Shown here: piece by piece, positions 8,662 through 17,326 of the stretch | Numbering within the stretch: the first letter of the stretch is position 1 | Layout: each line of letters begins with the position of its first letter | The notes under the pieces: model-generated | Seen by the model: the letters and a program-made list of their open reading frames with translations, nothing else | Database searches by the model: none | Told to the model about the DNA's origin: nothing | Position numbers and translations under genes: made by a program | NCBI GenBank assembly: GCA_963763575.1 | Contig: CAVXPD010000018.1 | Coordinates: 186,001-250,000 of the forward strand | DNA length: 64,000 bases | Reading direction: 5' to 3' | DNA from: Bog-473 sp963763575 | GTDB taxonomy: Bacteria > Actinomycetota > Acidimicrobiia > Acidimicrobiales > RAAP-2

Positions 8662-8766
8662 CGCGGCCTGCACAGAGGCGGGCTGTAGAGAGCGGGGTAC
8701 AGAGGCGCCGGTAGAGAGATAACCCCTCTACGCGAAGCGCCGGCGTCCAGGCACTCTTCGGAATCA

Positions 8767-8793
8767 GGGCGAGACGGGCGAGACGGGCGAGAC
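8767..8793. repeat. Short tandem repeat, three 9-bp units
   Basis: Three perfect copies of GGGCGAGAC lie immediately downstream of the convergent permease stop. It is probably a slippage repeat without coding role. Confidence 0.6.
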
Positions 8794-8799
8794 GGCCGG

Positions 8800-9723
8800 T
8801 CAGGCCGGCGGGGAGGCCCTTTCCAATTCGGGCTCGTCCAGCCCGACCGGCGCGCCGGCCCGACGCGGGCGGAGATAGCCGAGCCAGTACACGCCCGCGG
8901 CCAGCAGCGTGGTCCCCAGTACCCACCCCAGCGCCGTGGTGCCGAGGCCGACGTACTTCAACCCCGACGCGAAGATCACGAACATGATCACCGGGCGGAT
9001 GAAGCGGTCGGGGGCGCGTGAGGAGATCAGCGAGCCGACCAGGACGGCGGGCACGCTTCCGATGATGATCGACGTCGTCACCGAGAACTCGACGTGACCG
9101 AAGGCCAGGGCGCCGAGCGCCGCGGCCAGGGTGAGCGGGACGGCCTGGGTGAGGTCGGTGCCCACGAGCTGGTTGGCTCCGAGCACGGGGTAGAGGAACA
9201 AGAGGAGCACGATCATCAGCGAGCCCGAGCCCACCGAGGTCATGCCGACGACGAACCCGCCGATGACCCCGATGGCGACGGTCGGGAGCGGCCGCAGGAC
9301 CAGCTCTCCGATCAGACCCTGGCGGCGCTGGCCGGAGCGCCGGTCGAGGGCGGCGCGCAACACCATGGCGGCGGCACCGACGAGAAGAGCCGAGCCGAGG
9401 ATGATCTGGACGTTGTTCTCGGCGCCCTTGGAGTTCCCGAGCAAGTGCAGGGACCAGGCCCCGAAGAAGGCCGCAGGGACCGAGCCGATGACCATGTAGC
9501 CGACCAGGCCGTAGTTGACCGTCCGCTTGGTCATGTGCACCACCGCACCGACCGGGCGCATCACCACGGCCGCGACCAGGTCGCTCGAGATCGCCGTCGA
9601 CGGCTTGACGTTGAAGAGGAGGATGAGCATCGGGGTCATCAGCGCCCCGCCGCCCGCTCCGGTCATTCCGACCAGGAAGCCCACGACGGCGCTACCCACC
9701 ACGATGTACGGGTCGATCGACAT
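8800..9723 (-). CDS. TSUP (TauE/SafE) family membrane permease
   Basis: A 307-residue integral membrane protein with about eight spans. The two internally repeated halves each open with a glycine-rich motif: FLVGMTGAGGGALMTP near residue 15 and FVVGMTSVGSGSLMI near 160. These are characteristic of the sulfite/sulfonate exporter TauE/SafE family, which carries sulfur-containing organic anions. ATG at 9723 is chosen over one ten codons upstream because it has a GGGAGG ribosome site six bases before it. The gene stands alone, convergent with the SGNH gene. Confidence 0.9.
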   Translation of the reverse strand: MSIDPYIVVGSAVVGFLVGMTGAGGGALMTPMLILLFNVKPSTAISSDLVAAVVMRPVGAVVHMTKRTVNYGLVGYMVIGSVPAAFFGAWSLHLLGNSKGAENNVQIILGSALLVGAAAMVLRAALDRRSGQRRQGLIGELVLRPLPTVAIGVIGGFVVGMTSVGSGSLMIVLLLFLYPVLGANQLVGTDLTQAVPLTLAAALGALAFGHVEFSVTTSIIIGSVPAVLVGSLISSRAPDRFIRPVIMFVIFASGLKYVGLGTTALGWVLGTTLLAAGVYWLGYLRPRRAGAPVGLDEPELERASPPA

Positions 9724-9862
9724 TCGGGCCTCCCTAGGGACGATTTGCCGCATCGTCCGCCCATAGATGAACTGGTTTTTACGTTAACTACCGGATAGAT
9801 AGGAAATCAACGGGTTCAACCGGGTTTGGTGGGGTCGTTGTGGGCTCGGCGGGCCCGAGGCC

Positions 9863-10573
9863 CTAGACGAGCGGCCAGGGGTAGGGGGGCCAGTCGCCGT
9901 CGTCGACGAGTTCGGGCAGGGCCCGCAGGCCGAGCAGCCAGGCCACGCGGTCCAAGGTGGCGGCCACCTCGTCGGGTTCGAGCAGCTCGCAGAGCGAGGC
10001 CGGCGCGCCCTCGCGGGCCAGGCGGGCCAGGTCCTCTTGGATGGGCGCCTCGAGCGGTTCCCCGCCGAAGTCCCAGATCACCGTGCGCAGCTTGTCGTGG
10101 CGGTTGAAGCACAGGCCGTTGTCGATCGCCCAGAGGCGGTCCTCGGCCAAGAGGACGTGGCCGCTCTTGCGGTCCGCGTTGTTCGCCACCACGTCGAAGG
10201 CGCTGATGCGCATCAGTTCGGGGTGCCATCTGGGCTCGTCGCGCAGGGTGAAGTAGTGCGAGGTTCCGTCCTCGTGCACGAATCGCTGCACGGAGCCCGT
10301 CCCGAACGGTCCCTCGGGTCGCAGCACCGTCTCGGGCACCAGGTCCCAGCCGAGCCACTCCGAGAGCACGTAGGCCGCCACCTCGCGGCGGAACAGTGCG
10401 CCGGGGAAGTCCCACAGCGGCCGCTCGCCCTTGCCGGGCTTGTACACCGCGAGCAGTTCGTCGGGCCCCAGGCGACAGGTGACGAGAAGCGTCGCGTTCG
10501 AGCTCCCGGCGATGCGTCCGTGCACCTCCATCTCCCCCTCGAGGAGGACGCGCTCGACGGTGTCGTCGGACAC
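9863..10573 (-). CDS. SCO1664 family protein (kinase-like fold)
   Basis: A 236-residue protein of the SCO1664 family, distantly related to phosphatidylinositol 3/4-kinases. Recognisable blocks are HGRIAGSSNATLLV near the N-terminus, AVYKPGKGERPLWDFP near 55 with the candidate ATP-binding Lys, REVAAYVLSEWLGW, the catalytic-loop-like VVANNADRKSGHVLL near 135, and AIDNGLCFN near 155 resembling a metal-binding Asp. The GTG start lies five bases after the stop of the DUF3090 gene. The three-gene set phosphatase-DUF3090-SCO1664 is conserved across actinobacteria. Its biological role is unknown. Confidence 0.88.
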   Translation of the reverse strand: MSDDTVERVLLEGEMEVHGRIAGSSNATLLVTCRLGPDELLAVYKPGKGERPLWDFPGALFRREVAAYVLSEWLGWDLVPETVLRPEGPFGTGSVQRFVHEDGTSHYFTLRDEPRWHPELMRISAFDVVANNADRKSGHVLLAEDRLWAIDNGLCFNRHDKLRTVIWDFGGEPLEAPIQEDLARLAREGAPASLCELLEPDEVAATLDRVAWLLGLRALPELVDDGDWPPYPWPLV

Positions 10574-10578
10574 CGGCG

Positions 10579-11109
10579 CTAGTTCACCGGAGGCCGGTGC
10601 CCGTTGGTGCGCGGGCAGTCGTGCCCCGCCGGGTCCAGTGGCAGCGCACACAGCGGGCACGGCGGGCGACCCGCCTCGACGAGGCGGGTGGCGTGGATGG
10701 CGAACGCGGCGGCCTGCTCGCGCGAGAGCGCGACGCGCAACACATGCCCGCTGTCGTCCACCTCCGCCTCGTCCTCCTCGTCGACCTCCTCGCCGGCGCC
10801 GATCTCCTCGAGCACGACCACGATGCGATCGAGTTCTTCGTCGTAGGAGACGCCGATGGTCCCGACGATCCATTCGAACTCCTCGGTGCCGTAGTACTCG
10901 AGGTCCTCGGGCAGGTGGCCCGGGCGGCCGAGCTCTTTGACGATCCTTCCCAGGTAACTCGCCAGCACGGCCATTTGCTCCTTCTCGACCTTGACGGTGG
11001 TCTCGACGAGGCCCTGTCGGCAATAGAAGAGGAACAGACGGTTTCCCACCTCGCCGAGGACGCCGACCGTGCACTGGTCGGGCGCGTCGAAGTCGTAGTC
11101 GTCGCTCAC
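10579..11109 (-). CDS. DUF3090 family protein
   Basis: A 176-residue actinobacterial DUF3090 protein. It begins YDFDAPDQCTVGVLGEVGNRLFLFY (read as YDFDAPDQCTVG and NRLFLFY), followed by EKEQMAVLASYLGRIVKEL. It ends with a small cysteine-containing tail, CPLCALPLDPAGHDCPRTNG, which could bind zinc through CPLC and DCPRTNG. An acidic, Glu/Asp-rich stretch lies near residues 105-120. It is flanked by its usual partners, the histidine phosphatase upstream (13 bp gap) and SCO1664 downstream (5 bp gap). The start is GTG. No activity is established. Confidence 0.9.
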   Translation of the reverse strand: MSDDYDFDAPDQCTVGVLGEVGNRLFLFYCRQGLVETTVKVEKEQMAVLASYLGRIVKELGRPGHLPEDLEYYGTEEFEWIVGTIGVSYDEELDRIVVVLEEIGAGEEVDEEDEAEVDDSGHVLRVALSREQAAAFAIHATRLVEAGRPPCPLCALPLDPAGHDCPRTNGHRPPVN

Positions 11110-11122
11110 CGGCCCGCGCCCT

Positions 11123-11809
11123 TCACGACGCGACCAGCTCTTCGAGCGCCTCGGTCGAGTTCACGCACAGCACCACCGGACCGCCGGCGGTGAACAGAAG
11201 GGCCGAGATGGAGCAGGGCGAGACCACGAGGCGCTGCATCAGGTCGAGCGGGATACCGGCCGCCGCGGCGACGATCGCCTTGATGGTGTCGGCGTGCGAG
11301 ACGGCGACGATGGTCTGCCCGGGGTGATCCTCGACCAGCCCGAGCACAGCGTCCAGGGCACGCACGGACAACTCGGCGAAGGACTCCCCGCCCGGGAAGC
11401 GGAACCCACCCGGCCAGCGGTGCACGCCGGACCACAGCGGGGAGCGGAACAGCCGCTTGAGTGGCTTCTCCGTCCACTCGCCCACGTCGACCTCGATGAG
11501 GCCGGGGGCGTTGCGCACGCGCAGGCCCAGGGAGCGGGCGATGGGGGCGGCGGTCTCGCGGGTCCGCTCCAGCGGCGACGCGTAGACGGCGGCCGGCGCC
11601 CTGCCCAGCGCGGCGATGCGCTCCGCGACCGCTTCCGCCTGCGCCCGCCCCTTCTCGGAGAGGTGGAGCCCGCCGGCGCGGCCCGGGAGCATCTTGCCCG
11701 TGGTGGGGGTCGTACCGTGCCGCACGAGCAGCACGACGGTCGCCGCGGGGGCCTTGGGGCCGCGGCGCGAGGGCGGGCGTGCAGGGTTGGAGCGGCCGGA
11801 TGCAGGCAC
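11123..11809 (-). CDS. Histidine-phosphatase superfamily protein, MSMEG_4193 family
   Basis: A 228-residue phosphatase/phosphomutase-like protein. The catalytic motif VRHGTTPTTG lies near residue 30, the ASPLERTRETA block near 80, and the second catalytic His in AVSHADTIKAIV near 170. It belongs to the MSMEG_4193 subfamily that accompanies DUF3090 and SCO1664. The GTG at 11809 gives the usual family length. It leaves only 25 bp to the divergent glycosylase start at 11835, so the true start could be slightly further in. Confidence 0.87.
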   Translation of the reverse strand: MPASGRSNPARPPSRRGPKAPAATVVLLVRHGTTPTTGKMLPGRAGGLHLSEKGRAQAEAVAERIAALGRAPAAVYASPLERTRETAAPIARSLGLRVRNAPGLIEVDVGEWTEKPLKRLFRSPLWSGVHRWPGGFRFPGGESFAELSVRALDAVLGLVEDHPGQTIVAVSHADTIKAIVAAAAGIPLDLMQRLVVSPCSISALLFTAGGPVVLCVNSTEALEELVAS

Positions 11810-11834
11810 GGACGCCCATCGTAGGCTCTGCCCC

Positions 11835-12575
11835 GTGGCGTCCAACCGGCCGACGAGGGACTCAGTGGCGGCAGTGCAACGGGACGTGATCGCGTGCCGG
11901 CGTTGCCCGCGGCTCGTCCGCTGGCGCGAGGAGGTGGCGCGCACGGGGCGGGCCGCCTACGCCGGCGAGGTGTACTGGGGCCGCGGCGTGCCCGGTTTCG
12001 GCGACCCCCGTGCCTCGCTGCTGATCGTCGGCCTGGCCCCGGCCGCGCACGGGGGCAACCGGACGGGGCGGATCTTCACCGGTGACCGGTCGGGCGACTG
12101 GCTCTTTGCGGCCCTCTACCGGGCCGGGTACGCCTCACAGCCGGTGAGCACGTCGCGCGACGACGGGCTGACGCTCAGCGACGCGTACATCACGGCGGCC
12201 GTCCACTGCGCCCCGCCGGGTAACAAGCCGCGGCCGGACGAGCGGGACAACTGCGCGCCGTACCTCGCCCGCGAGCTCTCGCTGCTCCGCCAGGCCGTGG
12301 TCGTCGTGGCCCTCGGCCAGTTCGCCTGGCAGGCGGTGTCGGCCCAGTACGAGCTGCGCCCCCGGCCCGCGTTCGGCCACCTGGCCGAGTGCGCACTCCC
12401 GGACGGCCGCGTGCTCCTCGGGTCGTACCACCCGAGTCAGCAGAACACCTTCACCGGCACGCTGACCGAGCCGATGTTCGACGCGGTGTTCGCCCGCGCA
12501 CGCGAGCTCGTGGCGGAGGGGCCCGGCGACCGCGGCCAGGGGGCGGGCGCGCGCGGTCAGCACGCCAAGTCGTAG
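11835..12575 (+). CDS. udgB: Type 5 uracil-DNA glycosylase
   Basis: A 246-residue family 5 uracil-DNA glycosylase. Features include an N-terminal CRRCPRLVRWRE element with two of the iron-sulfur cluster cysteines, the motif GLAPAAHGGNRTGRIFTGD (active-site motif A of UdgB, which lacks the family 1 catalytic Asp), a cluster cysteine region near HCAPPGNKP, and the motif B reading HPSQQNTFTG. It removes uracil and some damaged bases from DNA. The GTG start is 25 bp from the divergent phosphatase start. Its last 19 bp overlap the 3' end of the convergent phosphotransferase gene. Confidence 0.92.
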   Translation: MASNRPTRDSVAAVQRDVIACRRCPRLVRWREEVARTGRAAYAGEVYWGRGVPGFGDPRASLLIVGLAPAAHGGNRTGRIFTGDRSGDWLFAALYRAGYASQPVSTSRDDGLTLSDAYITAAVHCAPPGNKPRPDERDNCAPYLARELSLLRQAVVVVALGQFAWQAVSAQYELRPRPAFGHLAECALPDGRVLLGSYHPSQQNTFTGTLTEPMFDAVFARARELVAEGPGDRGQGAGARGQHAKS

Positions 12576-13357
12576 AGGAGCCGGTAGAAGCGGATCCGCG
12601 CCGGGTCGGGCTCGATGCCGTAGCCCTCGTAGAAGAGTGGCTCGAGCTCGTCGCCGAAGTTCCAGCACGTGCTCCACGCGCCGATCGCCACATCCCACCA
12701 CCGATCGGCGACACCCAGCTCGCCGAGGTCGACGTAACCGGTGACCCGGTCGTCGTCGCGCAACACGTTCGGAGGGCAGTAGTCGCCGTGGCACACCACG
12801 AGGTCCTCGTTCGCGGGCGCGCTGTCCTCGAGCTCGGCCAGGGCCGAGGCCGCGGTGTGGTGGGCGTGCTCGGGATGGAAGTCCGCCGGGTCGACCTGGT
12901 CCGATCCGACGCGGCGCGAGACGTGGTCGAGGGAACGTGCGAGGTCGAAACGGAACGGGCACCACTCGTCGCCGACGGCGTCGTGGAAGGCCCGCAGCCC
13001 GCGCCCCAGCCTCCACACGTGGCCGGACAGGTCACGGCGCCAGGCCGGGTCGGTGCCGTCTCGCCCCGGCAGCGCCTCGGTGAGGAGGACGGTGGCGCCG
13101 CCCACCTGCTCGAGCGCCACCACGCGGGGGACCGGGAGGTAGGCGACCGCCCAGACCATCCGCTCGGCCTCGGCGCCGAGCGTCGGGTACCGCCCGGTCC
13201 GGTCGATCTTGGCGAACCGCGTCGCGCCATCCGGGCCCGCCAGGCGCCAGGTCGACACGGTCGCACCGCGCCAATAGGCCGGGGTCGCCGCCCAACCGGC
13301 GGCAAGCTGGGTCAGCTCGGGTGGGGGTGCGGGCAACTCGGCGCGCCTGGTGGACAC
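12557..13357 (-). CDS. Aminoglycoside phosphotransferase family protein, APH(3')-like
   Basis: A 266-residue kinase-fold protein. The catalytic loop VVCHGDYCPPNVL near 190 holds the catalytic Asp and Asn, and VDLGELGVADRWWDVAI near 208 holds the metal-binding Asp, both close to APH(3') enzymes. The N-lobe has FAKIDR with the candidate ATP-binding Lys. Close match to APH(3') motifs suggests aminoglycoside 3'-phosphorylation, but many chromosomal relatives phosphorylate other substrates and no resistance context is present. It starts with GTG. Its 3' end overlaps the uracil-DNA glycosylase gene by 19 bp. Confidence 0.87.
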   Translation of the reverse strand: MSTRRAELPAPPPELTQLAAGWAATPAYWRGATVSTWRLAGPDGATRFAKIDRTGRYPTLGAEAERMVWAVAYLPVPRVVALEQVGGATVLLTEALPGRDGTDPAWRRDLSGHVWRLGRGLRAFHDAVGDEWCPFRFDLARSLDHVSRRVGSDQVDPADFHPEHAHHTAASALAELEDSAPANEDLVVCHGDYCPPNVLRDDDRVTGYVDLGELGVADRWWDVAIGAWSTCWNFGDELEPLFYEGYGIEPDPARIRFYRLLYDLAC

Positions 13358-13420
13358 GCGACGCAGGGTAGGGGGTGCGGGGCTGAGCGGCTACCGTCTC
13401 GGCGACACCGGGGAGGATGG

Positions 13421-14869
13421 GTGAGCGAGCACACCGACGTGACGCCGTGCGACGCCGCGGACGTCACCGTCTGGGACGAAACGGCGGACGTCATCGTGGT
13501 CGGCTTTGGCGCCGCGGGGTCGGCCGCCGCCTTCACTGCGGCCGCGGCCGACGCGCGGGTGCTCGTGACCGAGCGCACCGGCGGCCCCGGCGGGGCGGCC
13601 GCCCTGGCCGAGGGCATCGTCTACCTCGGCGGGGGTACGCCGATCCAGACGGCGTGCGGCTTCGAGGACAGCGTCGACGACATGTACCGCTACCTCATGG
13701 CGGCGTGCGGGCCCGATCCCGACGAGGCGAAGATCACCCGCTACTGCGCCGAGAGCCTCGGCCACTTCGACTGGCTGGTGGCGCGAGGCGTCCCGTTCGA
13801 CCCCACCTTCTGTGCCGAGACCTCGATGGCGCCGCGGGGGACCGAGGGACTGGTGTACTCGGGCGGCGAAGACGCCTATCCCTTCAACGAGGTTGCGCGG
13901 CCGGCGCCCCGCGGCCACCTCGCCAAGACCGAGCGCGCCACCGGCTGGCTGCTCATGCAGCACCTGGCCGCTGCGGCCACCGGCGCCGGAGCGGCGGTCT
14001 CGACCGACACCCGGGTCGACCGCCTGGTGCTCGAGGACGGACGCGTCGTGGGCGTGCAGGCCCAGCGCTTCGGGGTGACCGTGTCGCTGCGGGCGCGCCG
14101 CGGGGTGGTGCTAGCAGCCGGCGGCTTCATCTTCAACGACGACATGCTGCGCCGGCACTGCCCGCCCCTGGTGCGCGGCACCTTCAAGGTAGGCACCGAG
14201 GGTGACGACGGGCGGGGCATCCGGATGGCGCAGGCGATCGGCGCAGCGGTGCGCAACATGTACGCCGGCGAGGTCTCCCTGCCGATCACCCCGCCGCGCA
14301 CCCTCATCCGCGGCATCCTCGTCAACGGCCAGGGGCAACGGTTCATCAACGAGGACACCTACATGGGCCGAGTCGGCCAGGCTGCCCTCTACGAACAGGG
14401 CGGCGAGGTCTACCTCATCGTCGACGAGGCGTCCTACGAGGTGAACTGGATGGGCCTCGCCGCCAGCTGGGTGTGCCCGACGGTCGAGGAGTTGGAGTCC
14501 GAGATCGGACTCCCGGCGGGAGCGCTCCTGGCCACCCTCGACGTCTACAACCGCCACGCGGCCACGGGCGAGGATCCGCTGTTTCACAAGGGCCCCGCCT
14601 GGGTGCGGCCGCTCGTCCCGCCGATCGGGGCGATCGACCTGCGCATCGGGCCGGCGCCGTACGCCCCTTTCACGCTGGGCGGGCTCGAGACGACGGTCGA
14701 CGGCGCCGTGCTCGACCTGGACGGCGATCCGATTCCGGGATTGTTCGCGGCCGGGCGGACCACGGCGGGGGTATGCGCATTCGGTTACGCGAGCGGCCTG
14801 TCCATCGGCGACAGCACGATGTTCGGGCGCTTCGCCGGTGCGGCTGCGGCCGCTGGGACAGCCCCCTGA
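13421..14869 (+). CDS. FAD-binding dehydrogenase, 3-ketosteroid dehydrogenase/fumarate reductase type
   Basis: A 482-residue flavoprotein. The FAD-binding Rossmann motif VIVVGFGAAGSAAAF begins near residue 24, a second nucleotide motif RGVVLAAGGF near 230, and the C-terminal FAD-contacting GLFAAGRTTAGVCAFGYASG near 445. This is the FAD_binding_2 layout of 3-ketosteroid dehydrogenases and soluble fumarate reductases. The GTG start at 13421 has a GGGAGG site five bases upstream. The specific substrate is not shown. No sterol genes are adjacent, so a steroid role is only one possibility. Confidence 0.88.
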   Translation: MSEHTDVTPCDAADVTVWDETADVIVVGFGAAGSAAAFTAAAADARVLVTERTGGPGGAAALAEGIVYLGGGTPIQTACGFEDSVDDMYRYLMAACGPDPDEAKITRYCAESLGHFDWLVARGVPFDPTFCAETSMAPRGTEGLVYSGGEDAYPFNEVARPAPRGHLAKTERATGWLLMQHLAAAATGAGAAVSTDTRVDRLVLEDGRVVGVQAQRFGVTVSLRARRGVVLAAGGFIFNDDMLRRHCPPLVRGTFKVGTEGDDGRGIRMAQAIGAAVRNMYAGEVSLPITPPRTLIRGILVNGQGQRFINEDTYMGRVGQAALYEQGGEVYLIVDEASYEVNWMGLAASWVCPTVEELESEIGLPAGALLATLDVYNRHAATGEDPLFHKGPAWVRPLVPPIGAIDLRIGPAPYAPFTLGGLETTVDGAVLDLDGDPIPGLFAAGRTTAGVCAFGYASGLSIGDSTMFGRFAGAAAAAGTAP

Positions 14870-14896
14870 CCCTTAGGCGGGCGATCCCGCCCCGGG

Positions 14897-15547
14897 TCAG
14901 GACCGCAGGGCGGCGTACTCGATCACTCGCTTCATCACGGTGTCGTCCGACTTGGCCACCGATCCGCAGTCGAAGGGAGGCTGCGGGTCGTACTCGATCA
15001 TGAGCTGCGCGGCCTGCGCTGCCGTGCGGTCGGCCAGGAGCTCGGTGAGGCGCAGGGCCATGTCGATGCCGCTCGAGACACCCGCCGCCGTGATGATGCG
15101 GCGATCGAGATGCTCGACGACCCGTTCGGGCGTCGGCTCCACGCCGTGGGCGGAGAGGTCTCGATAGCACGACCAGTGGGTCGTGGCCGTGAGACCGCGC
15201 AACAGCCCGGCCGCGCCGAGCACGACCGAACCGGTGCAGACCGAGGTCGTGAAGCGCGTGCCCGTGTGCGCCTGGCGGATCCACTCGAGCACCCGCTGGT
15301 CCCTCTCGAGGCGCCGGGTGCCCAGCCCGCCGGGGAACACGATGACGTCGGGCTCGGGTACTTCTTCGAACGTGGCGTCCGCGCTCAACCCGAGCATCGC
15401 GTTCTCGCTGCGCACCTCGCCTCGGACGTGTCCGACGAAGGTGATATCGAAGGTCGGGATGCGCTGGAGAACCTCGTAGGGTCCGACCGCATCGAGCGCG
15501 GTGAACTCGGGAAAGAGGGGGATGGCGATCTGCAGTCGTTCGGTCAT
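14897..15547 (-). CDS. DJ-1/PfpI family protein, isonitrile-hydratase-like
   Basis: A 216-residue DJ-1/PfpI superfamily protein. The nucleophile elbow SVCTGSVVLGAAGLL near residue 103 carries the active-site Cys, preceded by DVIVFPGGLG. The pattern, including the THWSCYRDL stretch, resembles isonitrile hydratase InhA more than chaperone DJ-1. The start codon overlaps the stop of the upstream GlxA-type regulator by four bases (ATGA), so the regulator and this enzyme are one transcript. The real substrate is unknown. Confidence 0.85.
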   Translation of the reverse strand: MTERLQIAIPLFPEFTALDAVGPYEVLQRIPTFDITFVGHVRGEVRSENAMLGLSADATFEEVPEPDVIVFPGGLGTRRLERDQRVLEWIRQAHTGTRFTTSVCTGSVVLGAAGLLRGLTATTHWSCYRDLSAHGVEPTPERVVEHLDRRIITAAGVSSGIDMALRLTELLADRTAAQAAQLMIEYDPQPPFDCGSVAKSDDTVMKRVIEYAALRS

Positions 15548-16560
15548 GCCGATGTCCTTTCAATGGGGGCGGTCCGAGCGGTCGGGATCGGGGCGGTGCG
15601 GAACCGCCGGCGGTATGCGTCGGGCGAGACCCCCAGATGGCGCTGCACCACTCGCCGCAAGGTTTCCGCGCTCCCGAGGCCGCAGCGCGTCGCGACCACT
15701 TCGAGGGTGTCGGCCGTCGTCTCGAGCTCGCGGCGTGCCGCCTCGAGCCGGGTGCGCTCGACGAATCGGCTCGGTGTCTCGCCGACCTCGGCCGTGAAGA
15801 CGCGTGTGAAATGGCGGATGCTCATTGCGGCGGCGGCGGCAAGGTTGGGTAGCCGATGGTCGCCACCGGGGGCGGCCTCAACGAGGTTCTGCACGGCCCG
15901 GATGGTCGAGCGCTCGGCTCGTGGCACCCAGACGGGTGAGGCGAACTGGGTCTGACCGCCGGGGCGGTGCAGGAACATGACCAACCAGCGGGCAATCGTC
16001 TGGGCCACGTCGACGCCGAAGTCCTCCTGGACAAGAGCCAGCGACAGGTCGATTCCGGCGGTGACGCCAGCGCTCGACCAGTACTTGCCGTCCCGGATGT
16101 AGATGGGGTCGGGGTCTACGTCGAGCCCGGGGTGGTCCTGGCGCAGTTGCGTGGCGCGCGCCCAGTGGGTCGTGACGCGTCGCCCGTGGAGGAGTCCGGC
16201 CGCCGCGCCGATGAACGCCCCCGAGCACACGGTGGCCACCCGCCGACAATGCGGCTCCGCTGCCCGGATGAAGGGCACGAGCGTCTGGTCCGAGGCGGCC
16301 TCCTCGGCGCCGGTGCCGCCCGCGAGCACGAGGGTGTCGATCGGCTGGCCTGGTGCGGGCAGGGGTTCCGTGCCGAGGACGAGCCCGCTTTCCGCAGTCA
16401 CCGAGCCGCCGCCGGCAGAAGCCAACGTGACGCGGTAGCTACCGGACCGTCCCGAGGCGGACGCAGCGCGGCCGGCTCCCGCGAAGACCTCGTGCGGGCC
16501 GACCGCATCGAGGGGCTGGACGCCGTCGAAGGCGACGATGACCACATGGCGCTCGTGCAT
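15544..16560 (-). CDS. GlxA-type transcriptional regulator: DJ-1-like domain plus AraC helix-turn-helix
   Basis: A 338-residue two-domain regulator. Residues 1-190 form a DJ-1/PfpI-like sensor domain with DTLVLAGGTG and VCSGAFIGAAAGLL, where a Cys sits at the family nucleophile position. Residues 225-320 form an AraC-type DNA-binding domain with SIRHFTRVFTAEVGETPSRFVERTRLEAARR (motifs: MSIRHFTRVF and RLEAARRELE) and a second helix-turn-helix ending in GVSPDAYRRRF. It probably controls its own operon with the coupled DJ-1 enzyme downstream. Inducer unknown. Confidence 0.9.
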   Translation of the reverse strand: MHERHVVIVAFDGVQPLDAVGPHEVFAGAGRAASASGRSGSYRVTLASAGGGSVTAESGLVLGTEPLPAPGQPIDTLVLAGGTGAEEAASDQTLVPFIRAAEPHCRRVATVCSGAFIGAAAGLLHGRRVTTHWARATQLRQDHPGLDVDPDPIYIRDGKYWSSAGVTAGIDLSLALVQEDFGVDVAQTIARWLVMFLHRPGGQTQFASPVWVPRAERSTIRAVQNLVEAAPGGDHRLPNLAAAAAMSIRHFTRVFTAEVGETPSRFVERTRLEAARRELETTADTLEVVATRCGLGSAETLRRVVQRHLGVSPDAYRRRFRTAPIPTARTAPIERTSA

Positions 16561-16912
16561 GGCTCCACTTTGTGGCCCGACCGGGTTGGCGTCAATGACA
16601 TGGTTCCCACAGATTCGGCCATCCTCGCGGCGAGGAGCCAGGCCCGGATCGTCGAACTTTGGCGCGAGGTTTCAGGGGGTCTCCGCCGACGGGACGTCCG
16701 GGTCTTTTGCGGGGTCGTATGCGAGAACTCCGCCCTTTTTCTGTTGGTTGTATATGGGTCGCTTCAACGCCAGTTGCATCCCGCGAATACACTGGAGCCG
16801 AAGTCTCGGCATCGCTGCCCTATACGGCAGCACGGAACCCACGAGCACCCATTGCCGCACGTGCGATAGCGGCAAGAAAGAGCGGCGGTCCGTCTCCGGC
16901 TGACCCGCCTCC
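16561..16912. other. Intergenic region upstream of the GlxA-type regulator, 352 bp
   Basis: No convincing reading frame is present. GC content is lower than in the flanking genes. A six-base perfect stem GCTGCC/GGCAGC with a CTATAC loop lies at 16814-16831, and a GCCGC/GCGGC pair at 16855-16874. The region should hold the promoter of the regulator operon and the 3' end of whatever preceded the thioesterase gene. Confidence 0.5.
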
Positions 16913-17305
16913 CTACGGACGGCGGGCCCGCCGGGTGCCCCGGGCGCGCACCCAGGCCAGCAGGTCGCCCGCTTCACCACGGCGGACCGTCCCGGTGAAG
17001 ATGTCCTCGCGGTCGGTCGAGGCCTCGCGGGTCACTTCGGCCAAGAGCTCGTCCCCGATGGCCGCGGGCTGGAGGTACTCGACGAGGACCGACGAGATGA
17101 TGCCGGAGTTCTCGTCGTCGTTGGCCGCCGCAGCGACCGCCGCGCCCGCCACCGCGTAGAAGACGGCGCCGTGGACCGTGCCGTGCGGGTTGGCGTGGCG
17201 CCCGTCGGTGTGCAGGGCGGCGACCGTATGGCCGGCGCCCCGGCGCGCCACCTCGATCCCGAGCAGCGCGGCGAACGCGTCCGGCTTGGGTCCCACCGTC
17301 GGCAT
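16913..17305 (-). CDS. Hotdog-fold thioesterase, PaaI/YbgC-type
   Basis: A 130-residue single-domain hotdog protein. The active-site helix region reads HANPHGTVHGAVFYAVAGAAVAAAAN, of which HGTVHGAV marks the PaaI-like family, followed by the strand SGIISSVLVEYLQPA and a C-terminal FTGTVRRGEAGDLLAWVRARG. Such enzymes hydrolyse acyl-CoA or aryl-CoA thioesters. The start is ATG. The neighbouring F420 hydrogenase beta-like gene ends 21 bp away on the same strand. Confidence 0.82.
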   Translation of the reverse strand: MPTVGPKPDAFAALLGIEVARRGAGHTVAALHTDGRHANPHGTVHGAVFYAVAGAAVAAAANDDENSGIISSVLVEYLQPAAIGDELLAEVTREASTDREDIFTGTVRRGEAGDLLAWVRARGTRRARRP

Positions 17306-17326
17306 GAGCGAGTGACGGCCTGGCGT

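Noticed and set aside
9813..9835. Sequence GGTTCAACCGGG resembling a tRNA T-loop
   Set aside because: The flanking bases do not form the T-stem and no acceptor or anticodon arm can be built upstream.
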